DNA from: Porticoccus sp.
GTDB taxonomy: Bacteria > Pseudomonadota > Gammaproteobacteria > Pseudomonadales > Porticoccaceae
NCBI GenBank assembly: GCA_002733125.1
Contig: NVUM01000005.1
Location: 36,076 to 100,075 of the forward strand
Length of the DNA stretch: 64,000 bases
Reading direction: 5' to 3'
Made by a program: the position numbers and the translations under genes. Below, piece after piece: positions 19,830-30,525 of the stretch; the first letter of the stretch is position 1, and every line of letters begins with the position of its first letter. A model generated the notes under the pieces. It was not told the DNA's origin. It saw nothing but the letters and a program-made list of their open reading frames with translations, and searched no databases.

Positions 19830-21820
19830 AGGGCAATTCCATCGTCGGGGTCGAGGGCGGCCTGCCGTGCCAAACGTTGCAGGCGCGGATCAAACTTCGA
19901 GGGCAAGGGCGTGATGCCGTCCTCATCATCCAATAGGGTCAGGTCATTGGTGGATGGTTTGGCTTCCAGCTCCCAGGTCACAGTCTCCGAGAGTTCCGGT
20001 TGCCGACGCGGACCGCCATCATCACTCCCTCCGGCGTCACCAACCGCGGTGGAAGCCACAGCCGGCACCGTCGGCACCGCCAGTTCACTCCAGTCATTGG
20101 GGCGAACCTCAGGCACGTCGATATAACGCCCTTCATCCAGAACAGGAGGTGGCAGTACCCGACGGGTAAAATTGGCATCCAGGTAATAGCGCAGCTTCTT
20201 TGCCTTGATCGGCGGCTGACCCGAAACCATCACCACCGCTTCGTCCGGCGGCAATTGCATCACCTCCCCCGGCGTCAACAGGGGCCGCGCCGTCTCCTGG
20301 CGCGAGACCATCAAATGCCCCAACCAGGGTGCCAGCCGGTGTCCGGCGTAGTTGCGCTGCGCCCGCAGTTCGGTAGCCGTACCCAGGGTGTCGGAAATCC
20401 GCTTGGCGGTGCGCTCGTCGTTGGTGGCGAAGGTCACCCGTACATGGCAGTTGTCGAGAATGGCGTGGTTGACGCCGTAGGCCTTGTCGATCTGGTTGAG
20501 GCTCTGGGCGATCAGGAAACTGCGAATGCCGTAGCCCGCCATAAAGGCGAGTGCCGACTCGAAAAAGTCCAGTCGGCCCAGTGCGGGAAACTCGTCCAGC
20601 ATCAGCAACAGCTTGTGCCGACGCTCGATGCCGTCGCTGCCATCCAGGGATTCGGTCAACCGCCGTCCGATCTGGTTGAGGATCAAGCGAATCAAAGGTT
20701 TCGTGCGGTTGATGTCCGAAGGCGGCACCACCAGGTACAGGGACACCGGGTTTTCGGCGGCGATCAGATCAGCAATACGCCAGTCGCAGCGGGAGGTCAC
20801 GGCGGCCACGGTCGGGTCACGGTACAGCCCCAGGAAACTCATGGCGGTGGACAGCACACCGGAGCGCTCGTTGTCCGCCTTGTTGAGCACTTCCCGTGCC
20901 GCCGAGGCCACCACCGGATTTGGCCCATCATCCAAATGCCTGGTGGTCATCATCCGGTGCAGGGTCACCTCGAAGGGACAGGCCGGATCGGAGAGGAAGT
21001 TGGCGACACCGCGCAGGGATTTATCTTCACCCGCGTAAAGCACATGCAGGATGGCGCCGACCAGCAAGGCATGAGAGGTTTTCTCCCAGTGGTTGCGGCG
21101 CTCCAGTGCGCCTTCGGGGTCCACCAGGATATCGGCAATATTCTGCACATCGCGGACTTCATGGGCACCGCGCCGCACTTCCAGCAAGGGGTTGTAGGCC
21201 GCCGACTTGGCATCAGTGGGATTGAACAGCAAGCAGTGGGAAAACCGTGCCCGCCAGCCAGCAGTCAGTTGCCAGTTCTCGCCCTTGATGTCGTGGATCA
21301 CCGCCGAGGCGGGCCAGGACAACAGGGTTGGCACCACAAGGCCCACACCCTTCCCTGAGCGGGTCGGTGCGAAGGTCAATACATGTTCCGGGCCTTCGTG
21401 GCGCAGGTATTTATCGTCGTGCTGGCCAAGAAAAACACCGGCATTGCCGGTCAGACCGGCACGGTGGATTTCCGCAGACTCCGCCCAGCGCGCCGAACCG
21501 TAGGTGGTCACCAACCGCGATTGGCGGGAGCGCCAGATCGACATACCGATGGCGACCACCACGCTGACCAGACCACTGGCCCCGGCGATGGCACCGCCGG
21601 TGACAAACACGCCGGGCGCATAGGCGTCGAAGAAAAACCACCAGTCGAACAAGCGCCATGGGTGGTAAACCGGTTTATCCAGCAGTTCGAACCAGGGGGC
21701 ACCCAAACGAGACTGGTAGCCCAGCGCGTCGGCCACCCACTGGGTGGCACCCCACACCCCGGCGATGACGATGCCGAACACCGTCAGCACCTGACCGTAG
21801 AGTACGCCTGTCGCCCGCAT
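19826..21820 (-). CDS. traG: TraG/VirD4 type IV coupling protein
   Basis: 'FAPTRSGKGVGLVVPTLLSWPASAVIHDIKGENW', 'LLMLDEFPALGRLDFFESALAFMAGYGIRSFLIAQSLNQI'. ORF-track start is 21868; MRATGVLYG at 21820 is the likelier start. Confidence 0.95.
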   Translation of the reverse strand: MRATGVLYGQVLTVFGIVIAGVWGATQWVADALGYQSRLGAPWFELLDKPVYHPWRLFDWWFFFDAYAPGVFVTGGAIAGASGLVSVVVAIGMSIWRSRQSRLVTTYGSARWAESAEIHRAGLTGNAGVFLGQHDDKYLRHEGPEHVLTFAPTRSGKGVGLVVPTLLSWPASAVIHDIKGENWQLTAGWRARFSHCLLFNPTDAKSAAYNPLLEVRRGAHEVRDVQNIADILVDPEGALERRNHWEKTSHALLVGAILHVLYAGEDKSLRGVANFLSDPACPFEVTLHRMMTTRHLDDGPNPVVASAAREVLNKADNERSGVLSTAMSFLGLYRDPTVAAVTSRCDWRIADLIAAENPVSLYLVVPPSDINRTKPLIRLILNQIGRRLTESLDGSDGIERRHKLLLMLDEFPALGRLDFFESALAFMAGYGIRSFLIAQSLNQIDKAYGVNHAILDNCHVRVTFATNDERTAKRISDTLGTATELRAQRNYAGHRLAPWLGHLMVSRQETARPLLTPGEVMQLPPDEAVVMVSGQPPIKAKKLRYYLDANFTRRVLPPPVLDEGRYIDVPEVRPNDWSELAVPTVPAVASTAVGDAGGSDDGGPRRQPELSETVTWELEAKPSTNDLTLLDDEDGITPLPSKFDPRLQRLARQAALDPDDGIAL

Positions 21821-22068
21821 ATCCGCCTCCGAATTTGCCCTGGTTTCGCACGCACATGAGCGCGCCAACAGGTGTCAGATTCGGTGCTGGATCAGTGCCG
21901 GTCAAAGACTGTTATCGGCACAATACAGAACGGAAATGCAAGATTGCCAGGCAAGGCGAACGGGATAAAACTACCGGGAATGAGAGGGTATTTCAGCAAA
22001 GCAAGTTAAGGATCCAAATTTGCTTCGCTTAATTCGCGCCGGAATGTCGGCTTTCTTCCAGTCTCTCT

Positions 22069-22947
22069 TCATTCTCCAGCCATCGACACAAATCCTGTTA
22101 TGTAATCTATTTCCAAATCCTGTGTCCTAATGCCCAGGTAGATTGCTTTCTTCATTCCTCGAGCTCCGATACGAATCGGCACCACCGGAAAGTGTTCTGT
22201 ATTCTCGTTTACCAGCCAGTGCGGCAGTGCACCCACTCCCCGCCCCGCTGCAATCATTTCCAGCATGATTTCGGTGGTCTCAATCGTCTTGTGACGCCGG
22301 GGCGCAGTGTTGGCAGGAGTCAGAAAGCTGCTGAAAATATCCAACCGTTCAGGCTCAACCGGATAAGTAATCAATGTTTGGTCCTCCAGATCCGAAGGCT
22401 TTACATACGTCTGGTTGGCGAGGCGACTGTTACGCGCGACAACAAGCACCTGCTCGTAGTCAAAAACAGGGACAAATGTCAAACCAGCGCGGGTCAAGGG
22501 GTCAGGCGTAATCAGCAGGTCAATCTCGTAGCCGAACAATGCGCCAATGCCTCCGAATTGAAAACGTTGCCGAACATCGACATCCACATCCGGCCACGCT
22601 TTCAGGAAAGGGTTAACAATTTTCAATAACCACTGGTAACAGGGATGACACTCCATACCGATGCGCAGAATCCCCCGCTGTCCGGCAGCATATTCAGCCA
22701 TCAGTTGCTCCGCATGCTCCAGTTGAGGCAAAACCCGCTGGGCCACGCCGAGCAGATATTCCCCCGCCCGGGTGAGGCGCAGGCGTCGGCCGTCCTTCTG
22801 CCAAAGGGGCGTACCCAGTTGTTGCTCCAGCTTTTTGATGGCATGACTGAGAGCAGATTGGCTTAGAAACAGCCTGTCCGCAGCACCGGTAAGCGTTCCC
22901 TGCCGGTCCACTTCCCGTAGGATATTCAAATGTATTCGATCCAGCAT
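22069..22947 (-). CDS. metR: LysR-family regulator, MetR-like
   Basis: LTTR HTH 'GAADRLFLSQSALSHAIKKLEQQLGTPLW', MetR-like 'GMECHPCYQWLLKIVNPFL', divergent from metE. Confidence 0.88.
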   Translation of the reverse strand: MLDRIHLNILREVDRQGTLTGAADRLFLSQSALSHAIKKLEQQLGTPLWQKDGRRLRLTRAGEYLLGVAQRVLPQLEHAEQLMAEYAAGQRGILRIGMECHPCYQWLLKIVNPFLKAWPDVDVDVRQRFQFGGIGALFGYEIDLLITPDPLTRAGLTFVPVFDYEQVLVVARNSRLANQTYVKPSDLEDQTLITYPVEPERLDIFSSFLTPANTAPRRHKTIETTEIMLEMIAAGRGVGALPHWLVNENTEHFPVVPIRIGARGMKKAIYLGIRTQDLEIDYITGFVSMAGE

Positions 22948-23047
22948 AATTCATGCATGCTCTTCATGTATTATTGAATTAATACCATTTTTATTCATGA
23001 TTTTAAAGATCTAGCATGGCTCCTTTTTCAGAAGGAGACATTGAACA

Positions 23048-25348
23048 ATGATCACCACACACAATTTGGGATTTCCCCGTATCGGCGCTCAACGTGAACT
23101 GAAATTCGCACTGGAGTCCTACTGGAAAGGCGATACCGGCGTTGCCGAACTGGGCACCACCGCCAACAAATTGCGAAAGCGCCACTGGCAGCTTCAGGAA
23201 CAACTGGACTGGCTGCCGGTCGGAGACTTTTCTCTCTACGATCAGGTGCTGGACATGAGTGTCACCCTGGGCCACCTGCCGGAACGGGTGCGGAACTTGC
23301 CAGGTAATGAGCTGACCACCTATTTCCGCGTCGCCCGGGGCCGCGCACCGGAGGATTGTGGTTGCAGTACTGGCCACACCGATGAGCCAGGTGTAGCAGC
23401 TGGAGAAATGACTAAGTGGTTCGACACCAATTACCACTATATCGTGCCCGAATTTAGTGCCACCACGGAATTCCAGCTCAATCCCACCCGCTTGCTGACA
23501 CAATTGGCGGAGGCAAGGAACACCGGCATCAACTGCAAACCGGTAATCATAGGCCCGGTGACTTATCTTTGGCTGGGCAAAAGCAAAGATGGTAGCAATC
23601 GTCTGGCCCTGCTGAATCGGCTGCTACCGATCTACCGACAGCTTCTGGACACACTTGCCCAACAGGACATCGAATGGGTTCAGGTTGATGAACCGGCGCT
23701 GGTCACCGACCTGGATGAGAGCTGGAAGGAAGCTTACCGAACCGCCTATAACCAACTGCACCGGGACGATCTCAAACTGCTGTTGACCACCTACTTCGGC
23801 GAGCTGGGAGACAACCTGGAACTCGCCTGCGACCTGCCGGTGAATGGCATTCACCTGGATGCGGTTCGCGGCGTGAGGGATGTGCAGCGTCTGGTGGGGC
23901 AATTGCCCGCAGACCGGATTCTCTCCCTTGGGGTAATCGATGGCCGCAATATCTGGAAGTCCGATCTTAACGCCCTTCTTGACACACTGGAGCCTCTGCA
24001 CAGGGAATTTGGGGATAGCTTATGGCTTGCACCATCCTGCTCCCTGCTTCATGTGCCCGTCGACCTCGACAGCGAAACCGAACTGGATCCGGAAATCAAA
24101 AGCTGGCTGGCATTTGCCAAACAGAAACTGGAAGAACTGGTTATCCTCGGCCGTGCTCTCAACGAAGGCCGCGAAGCTGTCGCCGGCGCACTGGTGGACA
24201 ATCGGCGGGCCATTGCAAGCCGTCGACAGTCAACGCGGGTTCACAACCAGACGGTGAAAAAAGCCGTAGAAAGCATCACTGCGGACCTGGGCAATCGACT
24301 TTCACCCTATGAGCAACGTGCCTCTGTGCAAAGAACTCAGTGGTCCTTGCCCCTGTACCCCACCACCACTATCGGCTCGTTCCCCCAGACTGTGGAAATT
24401 CGCCAGACACGCAGCCAGTACCGCACGGGAAAACTGAACGAGGCCGACTACCGCGCCCGCATGGAGGCGGAAATCCGAAGTTGCATCCGTCAACAGGAAG
24501 AATTGGGCCTGGATGTACTGGTGCATGGCGAGGCCGAGCGCAACGACATGGTGGAGTATTTCGGTGAACTGCTGGAGGGCTTTGTCTTCACCCGTTTCGG
24601 CTGGGTGCAGTCCTACGGCTCCCGCTGTGTCAAGCCGCCCATCATATTCGGCGATATCCGGCGTCCAAAGCCGATGACAGTGGAGTGGATCAAATATGCC
24701 CAGGCCCAGACCGACAAGCCGGTAAAAGGTATGCTCACCGGCCCGGCCACCATTCTCAACTGGTCCTTCGTCCGCGACGACCAGCCCCGGTCCGACACCT
24801 GCCGACAACTGGCCCTGGCGATCCGTGAGGAAGTGCTGGATCTGGAAAAAGCCGGGGTCAAAATCATCCAGATCGACGAAGCCGCACTGCGGGAAGGCTT
24901 ACCATTGCGACACGCAGAGTGGCAAACTTATCTGGATTGGGCGGTCGAGGCCTTCCGAATCGCCGCCAATGGCGTGGCAGATACCACCCAGATTCATACC
25001 CATATGTGTTATTCGGAGTTCAACGATATTATTGAGGCCATCACCAGGATGGATGCCGATGTCATTACCATCGAGACATCACGCTCGGATATGGAATTGC
25101 TAGACGTGTTCGACAATTTCCGCTATCCCAACGAAATCGGCCCGGGTGTCTACGATATCCACTCGCCGAACATCCCGACGCAGGAGCAAATCGTTAACCT
25201 GATGCAAAAAGCCGCGCAGCGGATTCCCGCCGAGCGGTTATGGGTAAACCCTGACTGCGGATTGAAAACCCGGCGTTGGGATGAAGTTCTCCCGGCCCTG
25301 AAAAACATGATTGATGCGGCACATGAACTACGGGAGGCGGTGAATTAA
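23048..25348 (+). CDS. metE: Cobalamin-independent methionine synthase
   Basis: MetE N-terminus '[26 protein letters not shown]', '[17 protein letters not shown]', '[15 protein letters not shown]', '[14 protein letters not shown]', '[11 protein letters not shown]'. Confidence 0.97.
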   Translation: MITTHNLGFPRIGAQRELKFALESYWKGDTGVAELGTTANKLRKRHWQLQEQLDWLPVGDFSLYDQVLDMSVTLGHLPERVRNLPGNELTTYFRVARGRAPEDCGCSTGHTDEPGVAAGEMTKWFDTNYHYIVPEFSATTEFQLNPTRLLTQLAEARNTGINCKPVIIGPVTYLWLGKSKDGSNRLALLNRLLPIYRQLLDTLAQQDIEWVQVDEPALVTDLDESWKEAYRTAYNQLHRDDLKLLLTTYFGELGDNLELACDLPVNGIHLDAVRGVRDVQRLVGQLPADRILSLGVIDGRNIWKSDLNALLDTLEPLHREFGDSLWLAPSCSLLHVPVDLDSETELDPEIKSWLAFAKQKLEELVILGRALNEGREAVAGALVDNRRAIASRRQSTRVHNQTVKKAVESITADLGNRLSPYEQRASVQRTQWSLPLYPTTTIGSFPQTVEIRQTRSQYRTGKLNEADYRARMEAEIRSCIRQQEELGLDVLVHGEAERNDMVEYFGELLEGFVFTRFGWVQSYGSRCVKPPIIFGDIRRPKPMTVEWIKYAQAQTDKPVKGMLTGPATILNWSFVRDDQPRSDTCRQLALAIREEVLDLEKAGVKIIQIDEAALREGLPLRHAEWQTYLDWAVEAFRIAANGVADTTQIHTHMCYSEFNDIIEAITRMDADVITIETSRSDMELLDVFDNFRYPNEIGPGVYDIHSPNIPTQEQIVNLMQKAAQRIPAERLWVNPDCGLKTRRWDEVLPALKNMIDAAHELREAVN

Positions 25349-25357
25349 ATGGAGCAA

Positions 25358-25396
25358 TGAATAGAGGGCGACCTGATATTGGTCGCCCTCTATTCA
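25358..25396. terminator. Perfect 16-bp stem hairpin between convergent genes, putative bidirectional terminator
   Basis: TGAATAGAGGGCGACC-TGATATT-GGTCGCCCTCTATTCA between the end of metE (+) and the end of the next minus-strand gene. Confidence 0.65.
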
Positions 25397-25400
25397 CGCA

Positions 25401-25601
25401 TCAGCTGTAACGTTCAGTCTCACCCTGCTTGATGGCCAGCAGACAATCCTTGCAGAGACAACTGTCCCATTGTTGCCCTATCCACTCTTTCTGAACCTCC
25501 ATCAAGGACACGTCACTACACTGGCAAATGGTAATGGAACCCAACTTGCACTCAAACGCCTTGTGACAACGGGGACATTCCAGGATTTCGTGCTCAACCA
25601 T
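25401..25601 (-). CDS. Small cysteine-rich (CWC-like) protein
   Basis: Cys-rich: 'CPRCHKAFECKLGSITICQCSDV...CLCKDCLLAI'. Confidence 0.65.
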   Translation of the reverse strand: MVEHEILECPRCHKAFECKLGSITICQCSDVSLMEVQKEWIGQQWDSCLCKDCLLAIKQGETERYS

Positions 25602-25640
25602 TTACGAGCCCAGCCTACACAGCACGCCAATATTTTCCTA

Positions 25641-26108
25641 TTACTTCAATCGAGCCAAATAAATGGCCCTACAGTTGGCGACTGGCTCCTCTCCCATAAC
25701 GATATCCAGAACCAGCTCCGTCCGCGCCCTGCCTTTCATCGACAGCTGCTGCAGAAACTGCTTTTTTTCCACTGATGGCCATTCTACCCGAGCCAGGCAA
25801 TCAGTGGTAACTGGTGCGAGGAAACGCATATCACTTTTCACTACCACTACATCGGCCTCCAGTGAAGCATCTTTCAACACCAGCGAAACCATCGCCCAGC
25901 CACAGGCTGTGGCCAGGGCAGCAAGACTGCCGCCAAAACCAGTCTGTTTGTCATTGATATTGGGGGCCAAGGGCATCCCCAGGCTAAGGGTGCTGCCATT
26001 GTAGTCAATAAAATCCACGTTCATAGCATCCAGCAGGGGAATCTGTTGACGAACGGTAGCGGCAAAATCGGGCAGATTCACTGCGGAAAATGGGGTTTGG
26101 GGATTCAT
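25641..26108 (-). CDS. Hotdog-fold thioesterase, YiiD C-terminal-like
   Basis: 'VDFIDYNGSTLSLGMPLAPNINDKQTGFGGSLAALATACGWAMVSLVL'. Confidence 0.7.
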   Translation of the reverse strand: MNPQTPFSAVNLPDFAATVRQQIPLLDAMNVDFIDYNGSTLSLGMPLAPNINDKQTGFGGSLAALATACGWAMVSLVLKDASLEADVVVVKSDMRFLAPVTTDCLARVEWPSVEKKQFLQQLSMKGRARTELVLDIVMGEEPVANCRAIYLARLK

Positions 26109-26153
26109 TATCGATTGCCAATAAGGTTAAGACGTTGTGCCGTAAAGTACAGG

Positions 26154-27941
26154 CTAAATAGCTTCCAGTAACATCAATGGTTGTCCCGCAGAGACGGCTG
26201 CCCCACTGGACACAAGAACCTGGCTGACAATCCCGTCCCTTGGTGCTGTCACGGTGTTCTCCATTTTCATGGCCTCCATGACCAACAGGGGATCTCCAGC
26301 ACGGACCTTTTGCTGTGTCACTACCATGATCTTCACGATATTGCCCGCAAGGGGAGCCGGAACACCAGCGCTATTGCTAACATCTTCGTCAGCATCCTGT
26401 GCAACAGTGTCAAGTTGCACAATACCTGTGATGTCGCCTCCCTCCCGAACCGTCACCGTATATTCCTGGCCTCCCAGGGATAGTGTATAAACCGATTCTG
26501 TATCGGTAATAGCTGCAGGAAGAGTACCGTCGTGCGGTGACTCGAAGGCATCGGCATTGCCCCTGTTCTGGATAAATTTCATTCCCACCTGTGGGAAAAG
26601 TGAGCAGGTCAGTACATCCTCCAAACCCTGATCACCCTCTTGTAGGCTGGCGCCGACGCTCTGTCTGACGGTTTTTATGAGGGTATCCAATTCCGCATCC
26701 AGCAAATCCGCCGGACGACAGGTCACGGGTTTTTCACCATTAAGGGCCAGGGTTTGTAGCTCGGTATCAACGGGTGCAGGTGTGTTGCCGTATTCCCCCC
26801 GCAGCAAGGCCAGGACTTCACGGGTCAGGCTTTTATAGCGTTCGCCCGATAGCACGTTGAGTACAGCCTGGGTGCCGACAATCTGGGAAGTGGGCGTGAC
26901 CAGAGGGATATAGCCCAGGTCTCGGCGTACTTTCGGAATCTCCTCCAACACCGCATCGAATTTATCCGCAGCATCCTGTTCCCGAAGCTGGCTCTCCAGG
27001 TTGGTCAGCATGCCCCCGGGGACCTGGGCCGCAAGAATACGGGAGTCCACCCCGCGAAGAGAGCCTTCAAAACGTGCGTATTTTCGCCGTACCTGACGAA
27101 AGTAGGCTGCGATTTCCTCCAGCAAATTCAAGTCCAGGCCCGTATCCCTGCCGGTGTCCCGCAAAATTGCCACTATACTTTCCGTGGCGGAATGGCCATA
27201 GGTCATCGACATGGATGAAATTGCTGTATCCACGTTGTCCACACCGGCCTCGATACATTTCAGGTACGTGGCGGTGGACAAACCGGTAGTGGCATGACAC
27301 TGCATATGAACTGGTACATTAATGCAATCCTTGAGCCCAGCTACCAGTTGATAGCCGGTGTAGGGTGTTAGCAGGCCCGCCATATCTTTAATACACAGAG
27401 AATCAGCACCCATATCTTCCAGTCGCCGTCCCAGATCCAGCCAGTATTGCAGATCGTGAACGGGACTGACTGTGTAAGCAAGTGTACCCTGGGCGTGTTT
27501 GCCTTGAGCCTTCACAGCACTCATCGCTATGGCCATGTTTCGCGGGTCGTTCAGTGCGTCAAAAATACGGAAGATATCCACGCCATTTATCGCTGCGCGC
27601 TCGACAAACTTTTCCACCACATCGTCTGCGTAATGGCGATATCCGAGCAGATTTTGTCCCCGCAGTAACATTTGCTGGGGCGTGTTAGGCATGGCGGCCT
27701 TAAGTGCCCGCAAACGCTCCCAGGGGTCTTCTCCCAAATAGCGGATACAGGCATCAAACGTGGCCCCGCCCCATGTTTCCAATGACCAGAAACCCACCCG
27801 ATCCAATTTTTCGGCGATAGGAAGCATATCCTCGAGCCGAAGACGGGTGGCCAACAGGGACTGGTGGGCATCACGCAACACCACATCGGTAATACCTAAA
27901 GGACAGCCACTGGCTGTCGAATTATTCAAAACAGTGGACAT
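26154..27941 (-). CDS. Oxaloacetate decarboxylase alpha / pyruvate carboxylase subunit B-like carboxyltransferase with biotinyl domain
   Basis: '[62 protein letters not shown]'; C-terminal biotin motif '[11 protein letters not shown]'. Confidence 0.92.
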   Translation of the reverse strand: MSTVLNNSTASGCPLGITDVVLRDAHQSLLATRLRLEDMLPIAEKLDRVGFWSLETWGGATFDACIRYLGEDPWERLRALKAAMPNTPQQMLLRGQNLLGYRHYADDVVEKFVERAAINGVDIFRIFDALNDPRNMAIAMSAVKAQGKHAQGTLAYTVSPVHDLQYWLDLGRRLEDMGADSLCIKDMAGLLTPYTGYQLVAGLKDCINVPVHMQCHATTGLSTATYLKCIEAGVDNVDTAISSMSMTYGHSATESIVAILRDTGRDTGLDLNLLEEIAAYFRQVRRKYARFEGSLRGVDSRILAAQVPGGMLTNLESQLREQDAADKFDAVLEEIPKVRRDLGYIPLVTPTSQIVGTQAVLNVLSGERYKSLTREVLALLRGEYGNTPAPVDTELQTLALNGEKPVTCRPADLLDAELDTLIKTVRQSVGASLQEGDQGLEDVLTCSLFPQVGMKFIQNRGNADAFESPHDGTLPAAITDTESVYTLSLGGQEYTVTVREGGDITGIVQLDTVAQDADEDVSNSAGVPAPLAGNIVKIMVVTQQKVRAGDPLLVMEAMKMENTVTAPRDGIVSQVLVSSGAAVSAGQPLMLLEAI

Positions 27942-27970
27942 GACGCTTCCTTAAAAGATGAATTACAAGG

Positions 27971-29389
27971 CTAACAGCCTGCTGTACCGCAGTGCCGGTG
28001 CAACGCGGCCTGCAAAACCTTAAGGATTACGGGATCGACCGGTGCCCTGTCTGTTGCCCTGTAGATAAAATGATTTAGCCTGGCCGTGGAGACCTGCCCG
28101 GCAGCAAAAAAATCCGATCCCACCACCTGGCGCAAATACTCAAGATTAGTGGCGATACCGGTGAGGTAAGTATCGGCTAAAGCTTCCCTTAACCGCTCCA
28201 GCGCCTCCGACCGGCTTGCACCGTGGACAATCAATTTACCCAGAAGCGGATCATAGTGAGCCGATACTTCGGCACCTGGTGCAATCCAGGTATCCACCCG
28301 TGCGTCTCTGGGAAAAGCCACCTCATCCAGCCGTCCCGGACTGGGCAGAAAATTGCGCGCCGGATCTTCCGCGTACAGTCGCACTTCCATCGCCGCGCCC
28401 CGACTCGCCACATTGCCGGTAAGTATGGGCGGTTCGCCGGCAGCCGTGCCCACCATCCATTCCACCAGATCCACGCCGGTTACCAGTTCGGTAACAGGGT
28501 GCTCCACTTGCAGCCGGGTATTCACCTCAAGAAAATAAAATGCCTGGCGCGCTTCATCGTAAATGTATTCCACGGTACCGGCGGAGCGGTAGTCGACACT
28601 GCGTCCCAGATTGACGGCGGACTCCAGCATGGCGGCGCGGATTGCCTCAGGCAAACCCGGCGCTGGGGTCTCTTCCACCACCTTCTGGTTTCGGCGCTGT
28701 AGGGAGCAATCCCGTTCACCAAGGGCCACAACATTTCCTTTGCCGTCACCAAAAATTTGCACCTCCACATGGCGTGCGGATTCCACAAAACGCTCCACAA
28801 AAACCCCACCGTCACCGAAGTAGCTCTGCCCCTGACGGCGCACCCGATCAAACGCAGCGATCAATTCCTGATGGCTATTGCAGCGTTCCATACCGATGCC
28901 GCCACCGCCAGCGGTGCTTTTCAGAATGACCGGAAATCCGATACTCTCTGCGGCTGTTACAGCCTCATCCGCAGATGCCAGCAGTCCGGAACCCGGCACC
29001 AGAGGAACTTTCGCCGCTTCTGCCAGCGTGCGCGCCCTGTGCTTAAGACCAAAATCCCTGATCTGCGCGGGCGTTGGGCCGATAAAAGCCACGTCGTTAT
29101 CCGCACAGGCTTCGGCAAAATCGGCATTTTCGGAAAGAAAACCGTAGCCGGGAATAATGGCCTCAGCCCGGGTTTCCTTCGCCACCTGGATGATGCGCGA
29201 CGCTCTCAGGTAGCTTTCTTTCGCAGGTCCAGGGCCGACACAGACCGCCTCGTCGGCCATCATCACATGAGGGCTTTCACAGTCGGCCTGGGAATAGATA
29301 GCGACACTGGCAACATCCATCTTCCGCAGTGTTCGCAGTATGCGCACGGCAATTTCGCCACGATTGGCCACCAGTACTTTCGAGAACAT
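27971..29389 (-). CDS. Biotin carboxylase (pyruvate/acetyl-CoA carboxylase A subunit-like)
   Basis: 'MFSKVLVANRGEIAVRILRTLRKM', 'IPGYGFLSENADFA', 'STAGGGGIGM', 'FLEVNTRLQVEHPVTE'. Confidence 0.93.
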   Translation of the reverse strand: MFSKVLVANRGEIAVRILRTLRKMDVASVAIYSQADCESPHVMMADEAVCVGPGPAKESYLRASRIIQVAKETRAEAIIPGYGFLSENADFAEACADNDVAFIGPTPAQIRDFGLKHRARTLAEAAKVPLVPGSGLLASADEAVTAAESIGFPVILKSTAGGGGIGMERCNSHQELIAAFDRVRRQGQSYFGDGGVFVERFVESARHVEVQIFGDGKGNVVALGERDCSLQRRNQKVVEETPAPGLPEAIRAAMLESAVNLGRSVDYRSAGTVEYIYDEARQAFYFLEVNTRLQVEHPVTELVTGVDLVEWMVGTAAGEPPILTGNVASRGAAMEVRLYAEDPARNFLPSPGRLDEVAFPRDARVDTWIAPGAEVSAHYDPLLGKLIVHGASRSEALERLREALADTYLTGIATNLEYLRQVVGSDFFAAGQVSTARLNHFIYRATDRAPVDPVILKVLQAALHRHCGTAGC

Positions 29390-29401
29390 AAAACACTACC
29401 C

Positions 29402-30523
29402 TTAGATCGAGAGATGACGTTCCTCTGGCCCGTTGTAGGCACTGAGTGGACGAATCAATCGATTGCTCTGTTGCTGCTCAATAAAGTGTGCCGTCCAGCC
29501 GGTGATCCGCGACATGACAAACAACGGTGTAAAGAAGTCGATATCGAACCCCATCAGGTAATAGGCAGGCCCGGCAGGGAAATCCAGATTGGGATGAATG
29601 TTTTTGCGCGCCAGCATTTCCGCCTCCAGCTTTTCATAAATCCCGGCCCAACACTGGTCTCCACACATTTCTGCCATCCGCAAAAAAGCTTGCTTCATCG
29701 TTGGCACCCTGGAATCGCCATTGCGGTACACCCGGTGACCAAATCCCATGATTTTGCGCTTGTTCGCAAGCGCATCCTCCAGCCACGGCACAACATTCTC
29801 CACCTTGCCAATCTCCAGCATGGCGTGCATTACCGCTTCGTTGGCGCCGCCGTGCAATGCTCCCTTGAGGGCGCCAATGGCGGCGGTGACGGCGCTGTAG
29901 ATATCCGATTCGGTGGACATCACCACCCGTCCGGTGAAAGTGGAAGCATTAAAGCTGTGCTCGGCGTAGAGCACCATCGACTGTTCGAAGCACTTCACCA
30001 CCTCCGGCTTCGGCACAGCGCCGAAACACATGTGGAAAAAGTTTTCGCTGTAGGAAAGGTCTACCCGTGGCGCAATACGCGGCAACCCCTTGCGCTGACG
30101 GAACAGCGCGGCCACCACCGTGGGCAGGCGGGCGTAGAGCCGCATCGCCTTGCGCCGGGAGGCATCCAGGCTGTTGTCGCCGGTTTCCGCATCTTCCAAC
30201 GCGAGCAGGCTCACCGCTGTGCGTACGGTGTCCATGGGATGAGCAGTATCGGGGAATTTTTGCAATTGAGAAATCAGATTTTGACTGACGTCCCGCTGTA
30301 TTCTTTCCCTGGCGCTGAAGTCTTCCAGCTCCCGGAGGCTGGGCAGTTCACTGCTCCACAGCAACCAGGCGACTTCCTCGAAGCTGCACCGCTGCGCCAA
30401 CTCCTGTACGGGATAACCGCGATAGGTGAGAGAGTTGATTTCCTGCATCACCTTGGAGATGGACGTTTCATCTACCACCACTCCGGCCAGCCCGTATTTG
30501 ATTTCTACTGTTTCTGCGCTCAT
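29402..30523 (-). CDS. prpC: 2-methylcitrate synthase
   Basis: Citrate synthase family 'TSISKVMQEINSLTYRGYPVQELAQRCSFEEVAWLLW', 'IMGFGHRVYRNGDSRVPTM', flanked by prpB/prpD. Confidence 0.93.
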   Translation of the reverse strand: MSAETVEIKYGLAGVVVDETSISKVMQEINSLTYRGYPVQELAQRCSFEEVAWLLWSSELPSLRELEDFSARERIQRDVSQNLISQLQKFPDTAHPMDTVRTAVSLLALEDAETGDNSLDASRRKAMRLYARLPTVVAALFRQRKGLPRIAPRVDLSYSENFFHMCFGAVPKPEVVKCFEQSMVLYAEHSFNASTFTGRVVMSTESDIYSAVTAAIGALKGALHGGANEAVMHAMLEIGKVENVVPWLEDALANKRKIMGFGHRVYRNGDSRVPTMKQAFLRMAEMCGDQCWAGIYEKLEAEMLARKNIHPNLDFPAGPAYYLMGFDIDFFTPLFVMSRITGWTAHFIEQQQSNRLIRPLSAYNGPEERHLSI

Positions 30524-30525
30524 GG

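Noticed and set aside
20000-21358. 452-aa plus-strand ORF
   Set aside because: Antisense to traG in high-GC DNA; His/Gln/Arg-rich low-complexity translation, no domain signature.
9979-21868. Plasmid origin for the trb module
   Set aside because: The trb order with DUF2274 and the RHH protein, plus radC/DUF736/DUF2958/DUF2285 and chromosomal uvrC-pgsA flank, fits an integrated ICE better than a free plasmid.
22948-23047. Cobalamin riboswitch before metE
   Set aside because: Intergenic region is only 100 bp, AT-rich and lacks the B12-box core seen at 34741-34918.
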